Made by a program: the position numbers and the translations under genes
Shown here: positions 46,099-54,931 of the stretch, piece by piece
Numbering within the stretch: the stretch's first letter is position 1
How the letters are laid out: the number at the start of each line of letters is the position of its first letter
DNA from: Boseongicola aestuarii
Lineage (GTDB): Bacteria > Pseudomonadota > Alphaproteobacteria > Rhodobacterales > Rhodobacteraceae
Direction: 5' to 3'
Assembly: GCF_900184815.1 (NCBI RefSeq)
Contig: NZ_FXXQ01000002.1
Location: forward strand, 310,001 to 374,000
Length of the DNA stretch: 64,000 nt
The notes under the pieces: generated by a model
Database searches by the model: none
The model's input: only the letters and a program-made list of their open reading frames with translations
What the model was told of the DNA's origin: nothing

Positions 46099-47571
46099 CT
46101 AGGCTTCGTCGCGATTGTAAGTTGCCATGGCGGCTTCAACGCCTTCGTTCCAGATTATCTCCAACCAGGCAGAGAATGCTCCGGAAAAATGGCGGTTCTC
46201 GACCAGATCGCCATAGTATTTCCGCTGTGAAAGCCAGACTTCCGGCGCGGACTTCGCTTTGAGAGCCGTTGAGTTCAACTCACTCCAGAATGGGTCGTTC
46301 GCCGCGATTTCACTACCGTCTTCCCTTTGTCCGGCACACATACGGGCCCAGATTGCCTCGGCAAGAGCTAGTCCCGACACCGATGTTCCCTTGGCGATAC
46401 CGTCTTTGATCGAGGGAATGACGAAGCCCGGATGCCGGGACGAACCATCGAAAGCGACCCGGCGCGTCGTGTCCACGATACGCGGGTTCGCAAAGCGTTC
46501 TTTGATCAACTCGACATAGTCGGACGGCGCCATGCCGGGGACGGGCGCAAGGTGCGGTATGATTTCGTTTTTGGCGACCTTCTCGAAGAAGGCTCCGATT
46601 TGTTTATGGGCAAGGCATTCTGCAATTGTCGCGATGGACAGTACTTCGCCCGCGTTCGCGACGATCTGGTGACCACCATTCAGAACGCGGATTTTCATGG
46701 ATTCGTAATCGTGCACGCGGTCCGTGAACGTGGCACCAACCTTGTCCCACTCCGGGCGACCGGCGCAGAAGCTATCCTCGATGACCCATTGCCGAAAGCT
46801 TTCGTGGGTCACGGGCGAGGCATCCTCAATCCCGAGGCTTCGCACCAGCTTCAGTTCGTTCGGCCCAGTCGCCGGAACGATGCAGTCAACCATGGAATTT
46901 GGGAAGGTGCAGTTGGTTTCGATCCAGTCAGCCAGATCGCCATCCGCCATGCGCGCCAACGACGTCACGGTTTGCCGCAAGATATCGCCGTTCCCCTGAA
47001 GGTTATCGCAACTCATGCAAGTGAAAGCACCGACGCCTTGGTCACGGCGGATTTTCAGGGCTGCAATCATAGCGCCAAAAGCTGTTTTCGGCGTCGAGGG
47101 GTGAGCTGCATCGTGCAGCATATCCGCGTGGCTGCTATCAAACCCTTTGGTTGCAGGATCGATGTAATACCCGCCTTCGGTAACTGTCAGTGAGACAATT
47201 CTGATTGTCGGGTCCGCCATCTGTGCAATCAGCGCTGCATTTTCTTCCTCGACCGGAACAAAGCCGATCATCGAGCCGGTAATCTCGGCAGAGGTCTCGG
47301 TCGGCTTAAGCTCGATCAAGGTCGTGAGGTAATCCTGCGCCATGAGCCTGTCGCGCTGAATGCTATCGCCAGCCCGTACCCCGGCACCGATGATAGCCCA
47401 GTCATGAGCCAATCCGTCTTGCATCAGACAGTGCAAATACCACGCCTGATGCGCGCGATGAAAGTTGCCAAGACCGATATGGACCATGCCAGGCTTCAGT
47501 TGAGACCGGTCATAGTTGGGGACACGGACAACAAGCGCGAGCGCGTGTAACGTCTCTTGGCTCAGTTTCAT
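46099..47571 (-). CDS. mtlK: Mannitol 2-dehydrogenase (polyol dehydrogenase)
   Basis: 490 residues, family length. Long-chain mannitol dehydrogenase with N-terminal VHIGLGNFHRAHQAWY, the TVTEGGYYID region, MSCDNLQGNG, and the VKNEI-like lysine region (KIRVLNGGHQIVANAG), which carries the conserved Lys. It oxidises D-mannitol or D-arabitol to the ketose with NAD. I chose the ATG with GGGAGGACGCGCC in front of it; an ATG 10 codons earlier overlaps the SmoS stop. It is the last gene of the polyol operon. Confidence 0.88.
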   Translation of the reverse strand: MKLSQETLHALALVVRVPNYDRSQLKPGMVHIGLGNFHRAHQAWYLHCLMQDGLAHDWAIIGAGVRAGDSIQRDRLMAQDYLTTLIELKPTETSAEITGSMIGFVPVEEENAALIAQMADPTIRIVSLTVTEGGYYIDPATKGFDSSHADMLHDAAHPSTPKTAFGAMIAALKIRRDQGVGAFTCMSCDNLQGNGDILRQTVTSLARMADGDLADWIETNCTFPNSMVDCIVPATGPNELKLVRSLGIEDASPVTHESFRQWVIEDSFCAGRPEWDKVGATFTDRVHDYESMKIRVLNGGHQIVANAGEVLSIATIAECLAHKQIGAFFEKVAKNEIIPHLAPVPGMAPSDYVELIKERFANPRIVDTTRRVAFDGSSRHPGFVIPSIKDGIAKGTSVSGLALAEAIWARMCAGQREDGSEIAANDPFWSELNSTALKAKSAPEVWLSQRKYYGDLVENRHFSGAFSAWLEIIWNEGVEAAMATYNRDEA

Positions 47572-47600
47572 TGGCGCGTCCTCCCGCGGTTGATCTTTCA

Positions 47601-48386
47601 TCAGCTCATCCAGTTCCCGCCATCGACATTGTATGTCTGAGCCACGATGTAGTCGGCTTCGGAAGACGCCAGAAACACCGCCATGCCGGTCAGATCATTG
47701 GCGGTAGCCATCCGTCCGAACGGAACAGCCTCGCCGACTTCTTTTTTCTTTTGGCCCGGCGCCTTGCCTTCATATTTGGCAAAGAAGGCATCGACTCCGT
47801 CCCAGTGTTCGCCATCTACAACACCGGGTGCGATGGCGTTCACGTTGATCCCGTGCTTGATAAGATTGAGACCGGCAGATTGCGTCAGAGAGATGACCGC
47901 AGCTTTGCTGGCACAATAGACGGCGACGAGACTTTCTCCGCGCCGGCCGGCCTGTGAAGCCATGTTGATGATCTTACCCTTGATGCCGCGATCAATCATG
48001 TGATTGGCGACAGCCTGAAGCGTGAAAAGCGTGCCGCAGACGTTGATATCAAAGACCTTCTGGTACTCGGCTCGGGTAATCTCGGAAATTGGGGCTGCGG
48101 TGAAGATCGCGGCGTTGTTGATCAAAACGTCGATCTGGCCGAAGTGCGAGATAGTGCGCGCAATTCCGGCGTCTATGCTGGCTTGATCCGTCACGTCAAA
48201 GGCAACTGCAATGGCACGATCGCCAAACTCTTTGTTGATTTCATCAACCGCAACAATTGCGCGCTCGTGGTCGATATCTGCAATCGCGACGGACGCGCCT
48301 TCACGCGCATAGGCTCGGGCAAAGGCAAGTCCGATGCCGCGCGCCGCCCCTGTAATCAGGGCCGTCTTTCCTTCGAGACGTTTCAT
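47601..48386 (-). CDS. smoS: Sorbitol dehydrogenase (short-chain, SmoS type)
   Basis: 261 residues. [12 protein letters not shown] (cofactor), NNAA, catalytic Ser in NMASQ and YCASK, and the long segment [21 protein letters not shown], characteristic of polyol dehydrogenases of the SmoS type. It converts D-sorbitol to fructose and probably also galactitol with NAD. The ATG overlaps the TGA of the transporter ATPase gene (ATGA), and mtlK follows 29 bases later. Confidence 0.88.
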   Translation of the reverse strand: MKRLEGKTALITGAARGIGLAFARAYAREGASVAIADIDHERAIVAVDEINKEFGDRAIAVAFDVTDQASIDAGIARTISHFGQIDVLINNAAIFTAAPISEITRAEYQKVFDINVCGTLFTLQAVANHMIDRGIKGKIINMASQAGRRGESLVAVYCASKAAVISLTQSAGLNLIKHGINVNAIAPGVVDGEHWDGVDAFFAKYEGKAPGQKKKEVGEAVPFGRMATANDLTGMAVFLASSEADYIVAQTYNVDGGNWMS

Positions 48387-49387
48387 GCAATCCGCAGGCC
48401 GTCTGCATCGAAGCGGTGCATTTCTTCGGTGCGCGGGTTCAGGTGGATCGTGTCCCCGTGGCGCAGGCTGACATCCCCAATGGCGCGCACCGTCAGCATC
48501 TCTGCCAAACCCGTGTTGTGGATATGGAAGAACGTGTCGGAGCCAAGATGTTCAGCCACGCCGACAGTCCCCGTCCAAGCGCCGCCGCTTTCGACAACGT
48601 CAATGTGCTCGGGACGAATGCCGATCGTGGTGGCGTTGTGTTTCGCAGCTTCGTCTCCGGTGATCAGGTTCATTTTCGGGGAACCGATAAACCCGGCCAC
48701 GAAGGTGTTTCGCGGCGCGCGGTAAAGCTCGAGCGGACTTCCGACCTGCTCGATCACGCCGGCCTGAAGCACAACGATCTTGTCGGCCATTGTCATGGCT
48801 TCGACCTGATCGTGCGTCACGTAGATCATCGTTGTCGCAAGCTTCTTGTGAAGCTCGGAGATTTCCATGCGCATCCCAACGCGAAGGGCCGCATCGAGGT
48901 TCGAGAGCGGTTCGTCAAAGAGGAACGCCGACGGTTCGCGAACAATGGCGCGTCCAATTGCGACACGCTGGCGCTGACCACCAGAAAGCTGGCCCGGGCG
49001 GCGGTCGATATAGTCGGCAAGGTTCAAGACCTCGGCGGCTGCGTTCACGCGCCTGTCGATCTCGGCCGGATCCATCTTCGCCATCCGCAGGGGGAAGGCA
49101 ATGTTCTTGCGAACCGACATATGCGGGTAAAGCGCATATGACTGAAACACCATCGCAAGACCGCGCTTGGCCGGGACAAGATCGGTGGCATCTTTGCCGT
49201 CTATTTCGATATGGCCCGTGGTGATGTCCTCAAGTCCAGCAATCAAGCGCAGAAGCGTGGATTTACCGCAGCCCGATGGGCCGACAAAGACTGTGAACTC
49301 GCCATCCTCGATCGTCAAATCAAGTGGTGGAATGACCTGCACATCGCCAAAAGACTTGGTCACCTGTTTGAGTTGGATTTGTCCCAT
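48383..49387 (-). CDS. smoK: Polyol ABC transporter ATP-binding protein (MalK/UgpC type)
   Basis: 334 residues. Walker [11 protein letters not shown]-loop, signature LSGGQRQR, Walker [12 protein letters not shown] and the switch His in [10 protein letters not shown] are intact. The C-terminal OB-type regulatory domain (about 235-334) is typical of CUT1 sugar importers. It powers uptake by the two membrane proteins encoded upstream. Starts 12 bases after the permease stop. Confidence 0.93.
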   Translation of the reverse strand: MGQIQLKQVTKSFGDVQVIPPLDLTIEDGEFTVFVGPSGCGKSTLLRLIAGLEDITTGHIEIDGKDATDLVPAKRGLAMVFQSYALYPHMSVRKNIAFPLRMAKMDPAEIDRRVNAAAEVLNLADYIDRRPGQLSGGQRQRVAIGRAIVREPSAFLFDEPLSNLDAALRVGMRMEISELHKKLATTMIYVTHDQVEAMTMADKIVVLQAGVIEQVGSPLELYRAPRNTFVAGFIGSPKMNLITGDEAAKHNATTIGIRPEHIDVVESGGAWTGTVGVAEHLGSDTFFHIHNTGLAEMLTVRAIGDVSLRHGDTIHLNPRTEEMHRFDADGLRIA

Positions 49388-49399
49388 GTGTCAGGTTCC

Positions 49400-50230
49400 T
49401 TATTTAACCGCGCCGAACGTCAGGCCGCGGACAAGTTGTTTCTGGCTAAACCAGCCAAGGATGAGGATCGGAGCAATTGCCATTGTGGAAGCAGCACTGA
49501 GTTTGGCAAAGAAGAGACCTTCAGGGCTTGAGTAACTTGCGATGAAGGCGGTCAAAGGAGCGGCATTCACCGCGGTCAGGTTGAGGGTCCAGAACGCTTC
49601 GTTCCAGGCGAGAATGAAATTCAACAGAAGCGTGGAAGCAATGCCCGGAATGGCCATCGGAGTCAGGACATAGAGCAACTCTTCCTTCAGTGTCGCGCCG
49701 TCCATTCGCGCCGCCTCGAGGATCTCCACTGGGATTTCCTTGAAGTAGGTATAGAGCATCCAGACGATGATCGGCAGATTGATCAGCATCAGTACCACGA
49801 CCAGACCTGCACGGCTGTCCAGCAGTCCCATCTCAATGAACAAAAGATAAATCGGATAGAGCACGCCGACGGCAGGAAGCATTTTCGTCGAGAGCATCCA
49901 GAGCAGAATATCTTTCGTCCGCCTCGAAGGCACGAATGCCATGGACCATGCTGCAGGGACCGCGATGATACAGCCGAGGATCGTTGAACCTCCGGCAATG
50001 ATGATCGAGTTCCACAGGAAACGACCATAATCGGAACGCTCCATCACGACGCTGTAGTTCTCAAGCGTCCAATCAAAGCCCAGGAAGATCGGCGGTGCGG
50101 CAATGGCCTGCGCTTCGGTCTTGAAGCTGGTCAGGATCGTCCAGAGGATCGGAAAGAAGATCAGAAGTCCAACTGCCCAGGCAGCGGTTGTGTTGATCAT
50201 CTTCCGGCGGGGTGTAACAGAGCGAGCCAT
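49400..50230 (-). CDS. smoG: Polyol ABC transporter permease (MalG type)
   Basis: 276 residues with six membrane segments. The cytoplasmic EAA loop that docks the ATPase reads EAARMDGATLKEELLYVLTPM. It is the second permease subunit; the other gene ends 5 bases upstream. N-terminal positive residues followed by a hydrophobic segment fit a standard MalG-like topology. Confidence 0.9.
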   Translation of the reverse strand: MARSVTPRRKMINTTAAWAVGLLIFFPILWTILTSFKTEAQAIAAPPIFLGFDWTLENYSVVMERSDYGRFLWNSIIIAGGSTILGCIIAVPAAWSMAFVPSRRTKDILLWMLSTKMLPAVGVLYPIYLLFIEMGLLDSRAGLVVVLMLINLPIIVWMLYTYFKEIPVEILEAARMDGATLKEELLYVLTPMAIPGIASTLLLNFILAWNEAFWTLNLTAVNAAPLTAFIASYSSPEGLFFAKLSAASTMAIAPILILGWFSQKQLVRGLTFGAVK

Positions 50231-50235
50231 GATTA

Positions 50236-51099
50236 TTAATCCAAGTTCTTGCCGACGATCCGCATCAGGAAGATCGCGACTATGTTTGCAAGGATGATGG
50301 CGTAGACACCACCGGCGGAACCAAGGCCAACGTTCTGGCTTTCAAGCACACGTTGGAAGATCAGGTAGGACAGGGTTCGTGTTCCAAAAGCGCCTCCGGT
50401 TGTCACGAAAATCTCAGCGAAGATCGCAAGCAGGAAGATCGTCTGGATCAGGATCACGATGGTGATCGCGCGGCTGAGGTGTGGCAACACGATGAACCAG
50501 AAGCGCTTCACAATAGGTGCGCCATCCATCTCGGCCGCCTCAAGCTGTTCGCTGTCCAGAGACTGCACAGCCGTCAGAAGAATAAGGGTCGCGAAGGGCA
50601 GCCACTGCCAGCTGACGATCATGACGATCGCGGGCAGCGAGGCATCTGAAAGCCAACTGACCGGTTCGGCGCCGAAGAACCGCCACAGATGCGCGAACAG
50701 TCCGTTCACCGGGTCCATGAACATGTTCTTCCAGACCAGCGCCGAAACGGTCGGCATGACGAAGAACGGTGCGATGACGAGTATTCGCACGACGCCCTGT
50801 CCCCACATCGGCTGATCGAGCAGCAGCGCCAGAAGAATTCCGAAGATTACGGTGATCGCGAGAACACCCAAAACGATGATGAGAGTGGTTTGAACTGATG
50901 GCCAGAAGGCGCTTGAGGTTACAAACCGGATGTAGTTGTCAAATCCGGCCCAGCCCTGGTCGCCGCCACGCAGCGGCAGGTAGACGCGGAACGAAAACCA
51001 CAGTGTCATTATGAGGGGAACCAACATCCAGCCCAGAAGCAGGATCACGGCGGGTGCCATCATCAGTCTGGCGGCGGATCGTGAAGCCTTGGTAGCCAT
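50236..51099 (-). CDS. smoF: Polyol ABC transporter permease (MalF type)
   Basis: 287 residues with six membrane segments. The EAA loop reads EAAEMDGAPIVKRFWFIVLP. It forms the translocation pore with SmoG. The ATG follows GAGGAGGTACATCC, a strong ribosome-binding site. It is separated from the receptor gene by 128 bases that contain a long hairpin. Confidence 0.9.
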   Translation of the reverse strand: MATKASRSAARLMMAPAVILLLGWMLVPLIMTLWFSFRVYLPLRGGDQGWAGFDNYIRFVTSSAFWPSVQTTLIIVLGVLAITVIFGILLALLLDQPMWGQGVVRILVIAPFFVMPTVSALVWKNMFMDPVNGLFAHLWRFFGAEPVSWLSDASLPAIVMIVSWQWLPFATLILLTAVQSLDSEQLEAAEMDGAPIVKRFWFIVLPHLSRAITIVILIQTIFLLAIFAEIFVTTGGAFGTRTLSYLIFQRVLESQNVGLGSAGGVYAIILANIVAIFLMRIVGKNLD

Positions 51100-51182
51100 T
51101 TGGATGTACCTCCTCTGCGAACAGGCGGAGCGATCTCACGCGCTGTTTCAAGCGACAGTATATTTGGGAAGGGTAGTTGTGT

Positions 51183-51213
51183 CCAAGGGGCGACGGATCG
51201 TGCCGCCCCTTGG
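51183..51213 (-). terminator. Intercistronic hairpin after the polyol-binding protein gene
   Basis: Perfect 10-bp stem CCAAGGGGCG (51183-51192) / CGCCCCTTGG (51204-51213) around an 11-base loop, 14 bases beyond the smoE stop on the minus strand. No T-tract follows in the direction of transcription, so it is more likely an mRNA-stabilising or attenuating structure than a full terminator. Confidence 0.6.
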
Positions 51214-51227
51214 CTCAGGAGGAAGGC

Positions 51228-52544
51228 TTAGCGGTAGCCAGCGGCTTCCATGACTTCGGTCGTGATCGCCTGGGCCTTTGCAAGGGCCTCTTCTACGGTC
51301 TGCTGACCAGCGTAGGCTGCCGAGAATTCCTGGCTCACTTCAGTTGCCATGCCTGCAAACTCAGGGATCGCGACGAACTGGATACCGACGTATGGCACCG
51401 GATCAACAGTCGGATTTGTTGGGTCCGCTGCGTTGATCGAGTCGAGCGTCATCTTCGCGAATGGAACTGCCTGGTACTCAGGAGTTTCGTAAAGCGATGT
51501 ACGTGCGCCCGGAGGAACGTTCGCCCAGCCTTCGTTAGCCGCAACCAGCTCGATGTAAGCTTTGCCTGTTGCCCATTCGATGAACTGCTTGGCTTCAGCT
51601 TCCTGCTGTGTACCGGCAGGAATTGCCAGTGCCCAAGCCCAAAGCCAGTTTGCGCGCTTCTCAACACCTTCTGCATTCGGCGCCAAGGCAAAGCCAACGC
51701 TGTCAGCAACGGTTGAATCGGCGCCGGTTACGAAGGACGCTGCAACAGTGGCGTCAATCCACATGCCGCATTTGCCTTGGTTGAACAGCGAGAGGTTCTC
51801 GTTGAAACCGTTCGTGGCATAACCTTCGGGACCGTAGTCGTTCATCAGGTTGACGTAGAAGTTCAGCGCATTAGCCCATTCAGGCTGATCGAACTGAGCA
51901 TTCCACTCTTCGTCGAACCAACGTGCGCCAAACGAGTTGCCTGTGACCGTGATGAAGGCACCGCCCTCGCCCCAGCCGGCCTTGCCACGCAGGCAGATGC
52001 CGTTGATCTCGTTCTCAGGGTCGTCCATCGCAGCTGCGGCTTCGCGGATGAACTGCCATGTTGGTGCCGTTGGCATTTCCAGACCAGCAGCTTCCATCAG
52101 GTCTGTGCGATACATGACCATTGAGCTTTCACCATAGAAAGGCGCAGCATAAAGCGTGCCGTCGTGTGAAAGACCGTTGCGCATGGCTGGAAGAATGTCG
52201 TCCACGTCATATTCTGCAGACAGGTCGTTCAGTGGAACGAGCCAGTCATTCGCGCCCCAAATCGGCGTTTCGTACATGCCGATAGTCATGATGTCGAACT
52301 GACCACCTTTTGTGGTGATGTCCGTCGTGACACGCTGGCGAAGGACGTTCTCCTCGAGTGTTACCCACTCGACGGCAATGCCTGTTTCAGCGGTGAATTG
52401 GTCAGTGTAGCCCTGCATACGGATCATGTCGCCGTTGTTCACGGTGGCGATGGTGATTGTTGCGGAATGGGCGTCAGCGAACGCGCCGCCTGCTGTGATC
52501 AGCGCAAGCGCAGTCGCAGCACTAAAAGTGCTCTTCAAAGACAT
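51228..52544 (-). CDS. smoE: Polyol ABC transporter substrate-binding protein
   Basis: 438 residues with a signal peptide (FSAATALALITAGGAFADAHS, cleaved near residue 24-26). Class of periplasmic CUT1 receptors for sugars and polyols; SmoE of Rhodobacter is the closest in length and context. The ATG follows GGGAGGATACC and lies downstream of a good promoter. It is first gene of the operon smoE-F-G-K-S-mtlK. Confidence 0.9.
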   Translation of the reverse strand: MSLKSTFSAATALALITAGGAFADAHSATITIATVNNGDMIRMQGYTDQFTAETGIAVEWVTLEENVLRQRVTTDITTKGGQFDIMTIGMYETPIWGANDWLVPLNDLSAEYDVDDILPAMRNGLSHDGTLYAAPFYGESSMVMYRTDLMEAAGLEMPTAPTWQFIREAAAAMDDPENEINGICLRGKAGWGEGGAFITVTGNSFGARWFDEEWNAQFDQPEWANALNFYVNLMNDYGPEGYATNGFNENLSLFNQGKCGMWIDATVAASFVTGADSTVADSVGFALAPNAEGVEKRANWLWAWALAIPAGTQQEAEAKQFIEWATGKAYIELVAANEGWANVPPGARTSLYETPEYQAVPFAKMTLDSINAADPTNPTVDPVPYVGIQFVAIPEFAGMATEVSQEFSAAYAGQQTVEEALAKAQAITTEVMEAAGYR

Positions 52545-52577
52545 CCGGTATCCTCCCTAGTTGGATGTTATGGTTAA

Positions 52578-52606
52578 TAGATACCCGGCTGGTAACGCGC
52601 CGTCAA
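52578..52606 (-). promoter_or_regulatory. Promoter of the polyol operon
   Basis: Read on the minus strand: TTGACG (52606-52601), a 17-base spacer and TATCTA (52583-52578), about 35 bases before the smoE start. This is the best sigma-70-like match in the window. An operator lies just upstream of the -35 box. Confidence 0.65.
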
Positions 52607-52613
52607 CATTTTT

Positions 52614-52627
52614 TTTACGCGCGTAAA
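52614..52627. promoter_or_regulatory. LacI-family operator O1
   Basis: Perfect 14-bp palindrome TTTACGCGCGTAAA, 7 bases upstream of the smoE -35 box. Central CG-rich palindromes flanked by T/A arms are the usual LacI-family sites. A 12-of-14 match occurs in front of the LacI gene itself. Confidence 0.7.
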
Positions 52628-52638
52628 GATTTACTCTG

Positions 52639-53691
52639 TCACGCGGAGTCTCGAAGGATGAGCTTGCCTTCTAGTCTCGTGCTTTTCCAAGGGGATACGT
52701 GCCCTTCAATTGCCTCCAGTAAGGTTTCAGCAGCATGTTTGGAAACCGCATCATAGTCGTGAGAAATCGTTGTGAGCGGCGGACAAGTATACCTGGAATT
52801 GGGATGTCCGTCCTGACCTGCAACGCGAATCGCACAGTCCGGGGCCCGTCCGACTTTGACACCTTGCTCGTAGCAGGCTGTCAAAAGGCCAATCGCCAGC
52901 CGGTCGTTGCTGCAAAGAATAGTGTTCGTGCTGAACTGCTTGTTCGTAAGCGCCTCGTGGCCTCCAAGGCGTCCGATTTCCTCAAACGCCCATCCCTCAC
53001 CATCGACGGAAATAACCTGCGGCGCGTGGCCAAAAGCCTCCATTGCCTTCAGATAGGCTTGCCTGCGCCGATGCGCATTCGGGTTTGCCGGCGTTTTCAT
53101 TTCGAAGAAACAGGGTGGCTCGCCGGTACGGCAGAGGTAGTCGGTAATATGCGACGTGAACTGGAAGTTATCCGAACCAACAAACGCAATTCCCATCTCG
53201 TCAACGCTGCTGTCAAAAATCAAAGTCGGCACATCATCGCAGAACTTCGCAAGGGCATCGCGGTGGGACGCGCGCCCCAAGGGTGCAAGCAGGACACCAG
53301 CGGGCTTGAGTGATCGCAGGTTTTCGAGAACCTCGACTTCCAGATCGGGATCGCCGTGCGCGCTGAAGAGCGTGGGGCGATAACCGGCATCAATACAGCG
53401 CTGCTCGAGATTTCTTGCGATCTCTGCGAAATAGGGGTCGGCCAGAAGCGGAACCACAATACCGACGTTCTTGGTCAGCTTGCGGTTCTGGTTCATCGCG
53501 AAGATGTTTGGACGATAGTCGTACCGCTCCAGCGCCTTCTCGATCCGCTTGCGTGTCGATTGACGAACGCTTTCGGGATCGTGGAAATACTTCGAGACCG
53601 TGGGCCTTGAGATCCCACTGATCGCCGAGAACTCCTCCATATTCTTGATTCTTGCTTCGGGCACAGACGCTCGCTCATCGATAGTTTGCAT
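52639..53691 (-). CDS. LacI-family transcriptional regulator of the polyol operon
   Basis: 350 residues. N-terminal helix-turn-helix (MEEFSAISGISRPTVSKYFH, about 17-36) with the hinge region PNIFAMNQNRK, then a periplasmic-binding-type effector domain (ligand residues expected around FVGSDNF and CSNDRLAIG). It is encoded immediately upstream of smoE on the same strand, and both genes have matching operators. It most likely represses its own and the smo promoters until a polyol is present. The gene ends 94 bases before smoE. Confidence 0.9.
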   Translation of the reverse strand: MQTIDERASVPEARIKNMEEFSAISGISRPTVSKYFHDPESVRQSTRKRIEKALERYDYRPNIFAMNQNRKLTKNVGIVVPLLADPYFAEIARNLEQRCIDAGYRPTLFSAHGDPDLEVEVLENLRSLKPAGVLLAPLGRASHRDALAKFCDDVPTLIFDSSVDEMGIAFVGSDNFQFTSHITDYLCRTGEPPCFFEMKTPANPNAHRRRQAYLKAMEAFGHAPQVISVDGEGWAFEEIGRLGGHEALTNKQFSTNTILCSNDRLAIGLLTACYEQGVKVGRAPDCAIRVAGQDGHPNSRYTCPPLTTISHDYDAVSKHAAETLLEAIEGHVSPWKSTRLEGKLILRDSA

Positions 53692-53702
53692 TTATCTTTT
53701 AC

Positions 53703-53731
53703 ATATCAAAACAATTTTTTGCGCGCGTCAA
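53703..53731 (-). promoter_or_regulatory. Promoter and operator O2 of the LacI gene
   Basis: TTGACG (53731-53726), a 17-base spacer and a weak TGATAT (53708-53703), 12 bases before the ATG. The -35 box is part of TTGACGCGCGCAAA (53731-53718), which matches operator O1 at 12 of 14 positions. Binding there would block RNA polymerase directly. Confidence 0.5.
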
Positions 53732-53786
53732 CATTTGAGAGGAAAAAGCGATATTTGGAGAATTGATTGCGCATGCAAGGACGCCT

Positions 53787-54161
53787 TTAGTCCAAAGGCT
53801 CACGCTTTGGCGGGTCACTAAACACCGACCACCCATAGTCCGTTCCGCTCTTGGGCAAGTCGGATACTTTCAGGTTCCGGGCCATATAAGTCTTTGCAAT
53901 GAAATTGGCGGTGATTGGTGCTGTCAGGAACAAGAAAAGCGTGATGATCAATTCATGCACGGAAACATGTCCGGTCTTTGCGACGAAATAAACCATCGAA
54001 GCGATAAGCACAGCGCCGATGCCAAGCGTAGTCGCCTTGGTCGGTGCATGCAATCGCTGGAGCGGGTCTTTTAGCTTGATAAGTCCGTAAGAGCCGACAA
54101 ACCCGAAGACCCCGCTGATAACCAGCAAGATCGCGATAATGAGTTCTGCGATAAATGGCAT
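53787..54161 (-). CDS. phaG: Multisubunit cation/H+ antiporter subunit G
   Basis: 124 residues with three membrane segments; PhaG/MnhG family (SGVFGFVGSYGLIKLKDPLQRLHAPTKATTLG). It belongs to the Pha (Mrp-like) potassium or sodium/proton antiporter complex. Last gene of the pha operon, 9 bases after phaF. The C-terminus carries a short hydrophilic tail. Confidence 0.9.
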   Translation of the reverse strand: MPFIAELIIAILLVISGVFGFVGSYGLIKLKDPLQRLHAPTKATTLGIGAVLIASMVYFVAKTGHVSVHELIITLFLFLTAPITANFIAKTYMARNLKVSDLPKSGTDYGWSVFSDPPKREPLD

Positions 54162-54170
54162 CCCGTCACC

Positions 54171-54440
54171 TCACTCGATAATGTCGCCGCGCAGCAAGAA
54201 GCGGCAATAGGCAACTGTTGAGACGAAGCCGACCATTGCGACCAGCATGGCGGCCTCGAAATATATCGCCGTACCGCGCCCGATACCATAGATCACCAAC
54301 AGGCCGATAACGTTGATCACCATCGTGTCCAACGCCAGAATCCGATCGGAAGCGTCGGGTCCGACGGCAATCCGCCACAGATCCAGCAGCAAGGCGACCC
54401 CGTAGCAGATCGCCGCGAATATTAGGGCAGCTTCAATCAT
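54171..54440 (-). CDS. phaF: Multisubunit cation/H+ antiporter subunit F
   Basis: 89 residues, three helices, PhaF/MnhF family (GPDASDRILALDTMVINVIGL, including the conserved Asp in the ion path). Starts with four bases of overlap with phaE (ATGA). Confidence 0.9.
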   Translation of the reverse strand: MIEAALIFAAICYGVALLLDLWRIAVGPDASDRILALDTMVINVIGLLVIYGIGRGTAIYFEAAMLVAMVGFVSTVAYCRFLLRGDIIE

Positions 54441-54928
54441 TGGAAGATCTCCTTCAGTCGGCTCTCGTAGCGCGCCTTGATCTCGTCACGCACCGCGTCG
54501 GGGTCATCGGTATGAAGGCAATGAACAAGAACACAGCTTCCGTCTGAAGCCAGAGTCGCCGACACTGTTCCCGGAGTCATCGTAATGGTGCCGGCAAGGA
54601 TGGTGATCGCTTCCGCGGATTTGAGGTCCAGAGGGACCGGGATCCACTGTGTGCGGATATCTTCGTTGCGGCGAAAGAGAATGATCATCGCGACCTGAAC
54701 ATTGGCGACTACGATATCCCAAAGCACAATCAGACAATACTCAGCGACTTTCAGCGGGGCGCGGATTTTCGGGCGATCCGGCCAGTAGGGCGCCGTGATC
54801 ATAGGGATCCCAATACCAAAAAGTGTGCCAAGAATGACGTGCCCAAGCGTCAGCGTGTTCACCAGCGCCAGCCAGAACAGGATCAGCGTCAGGCTGAGAA
54901 GAGGGTGCGGAACGAGGCGTTTTAGCAT
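54437..54928 (-). CDS. phaE: Multisubunit cation/H+ antiporter subunit E
   Basis: 163 residues, PhaE/MnhE family. Two N-terminal membrane segments and a hydrophilic C-terminal half with the conserved TITMTPGTVSA motif and HCLHTDD. Three bases separate it from phaD. Confidence 0.9.
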   Translation of the reverse strand: MLKRLVPHPLLSLTLILFWLALVNTLTLGHVILGTLFGIGIPMITAPYWPDRPKIRAPLKVAEYCLIVLWDIVVANVQVAMIILFRRNEDIRTQWIPVPLDLKSAEAITILAGTITMTPGTVSATLASDGSCVLVHCLHTDDPDAVRDEIKARYESRLKEIFQ

Positions 54929-54931
54929 GGG

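Noticed and set aside
45951-46139. Short minus-strand frame between the secretion remnant and mtlK
   Set aside because: About 60 codons, no recognised domain, overlaps the end of mtlK; possibly decayed sequence, not a supported gene.
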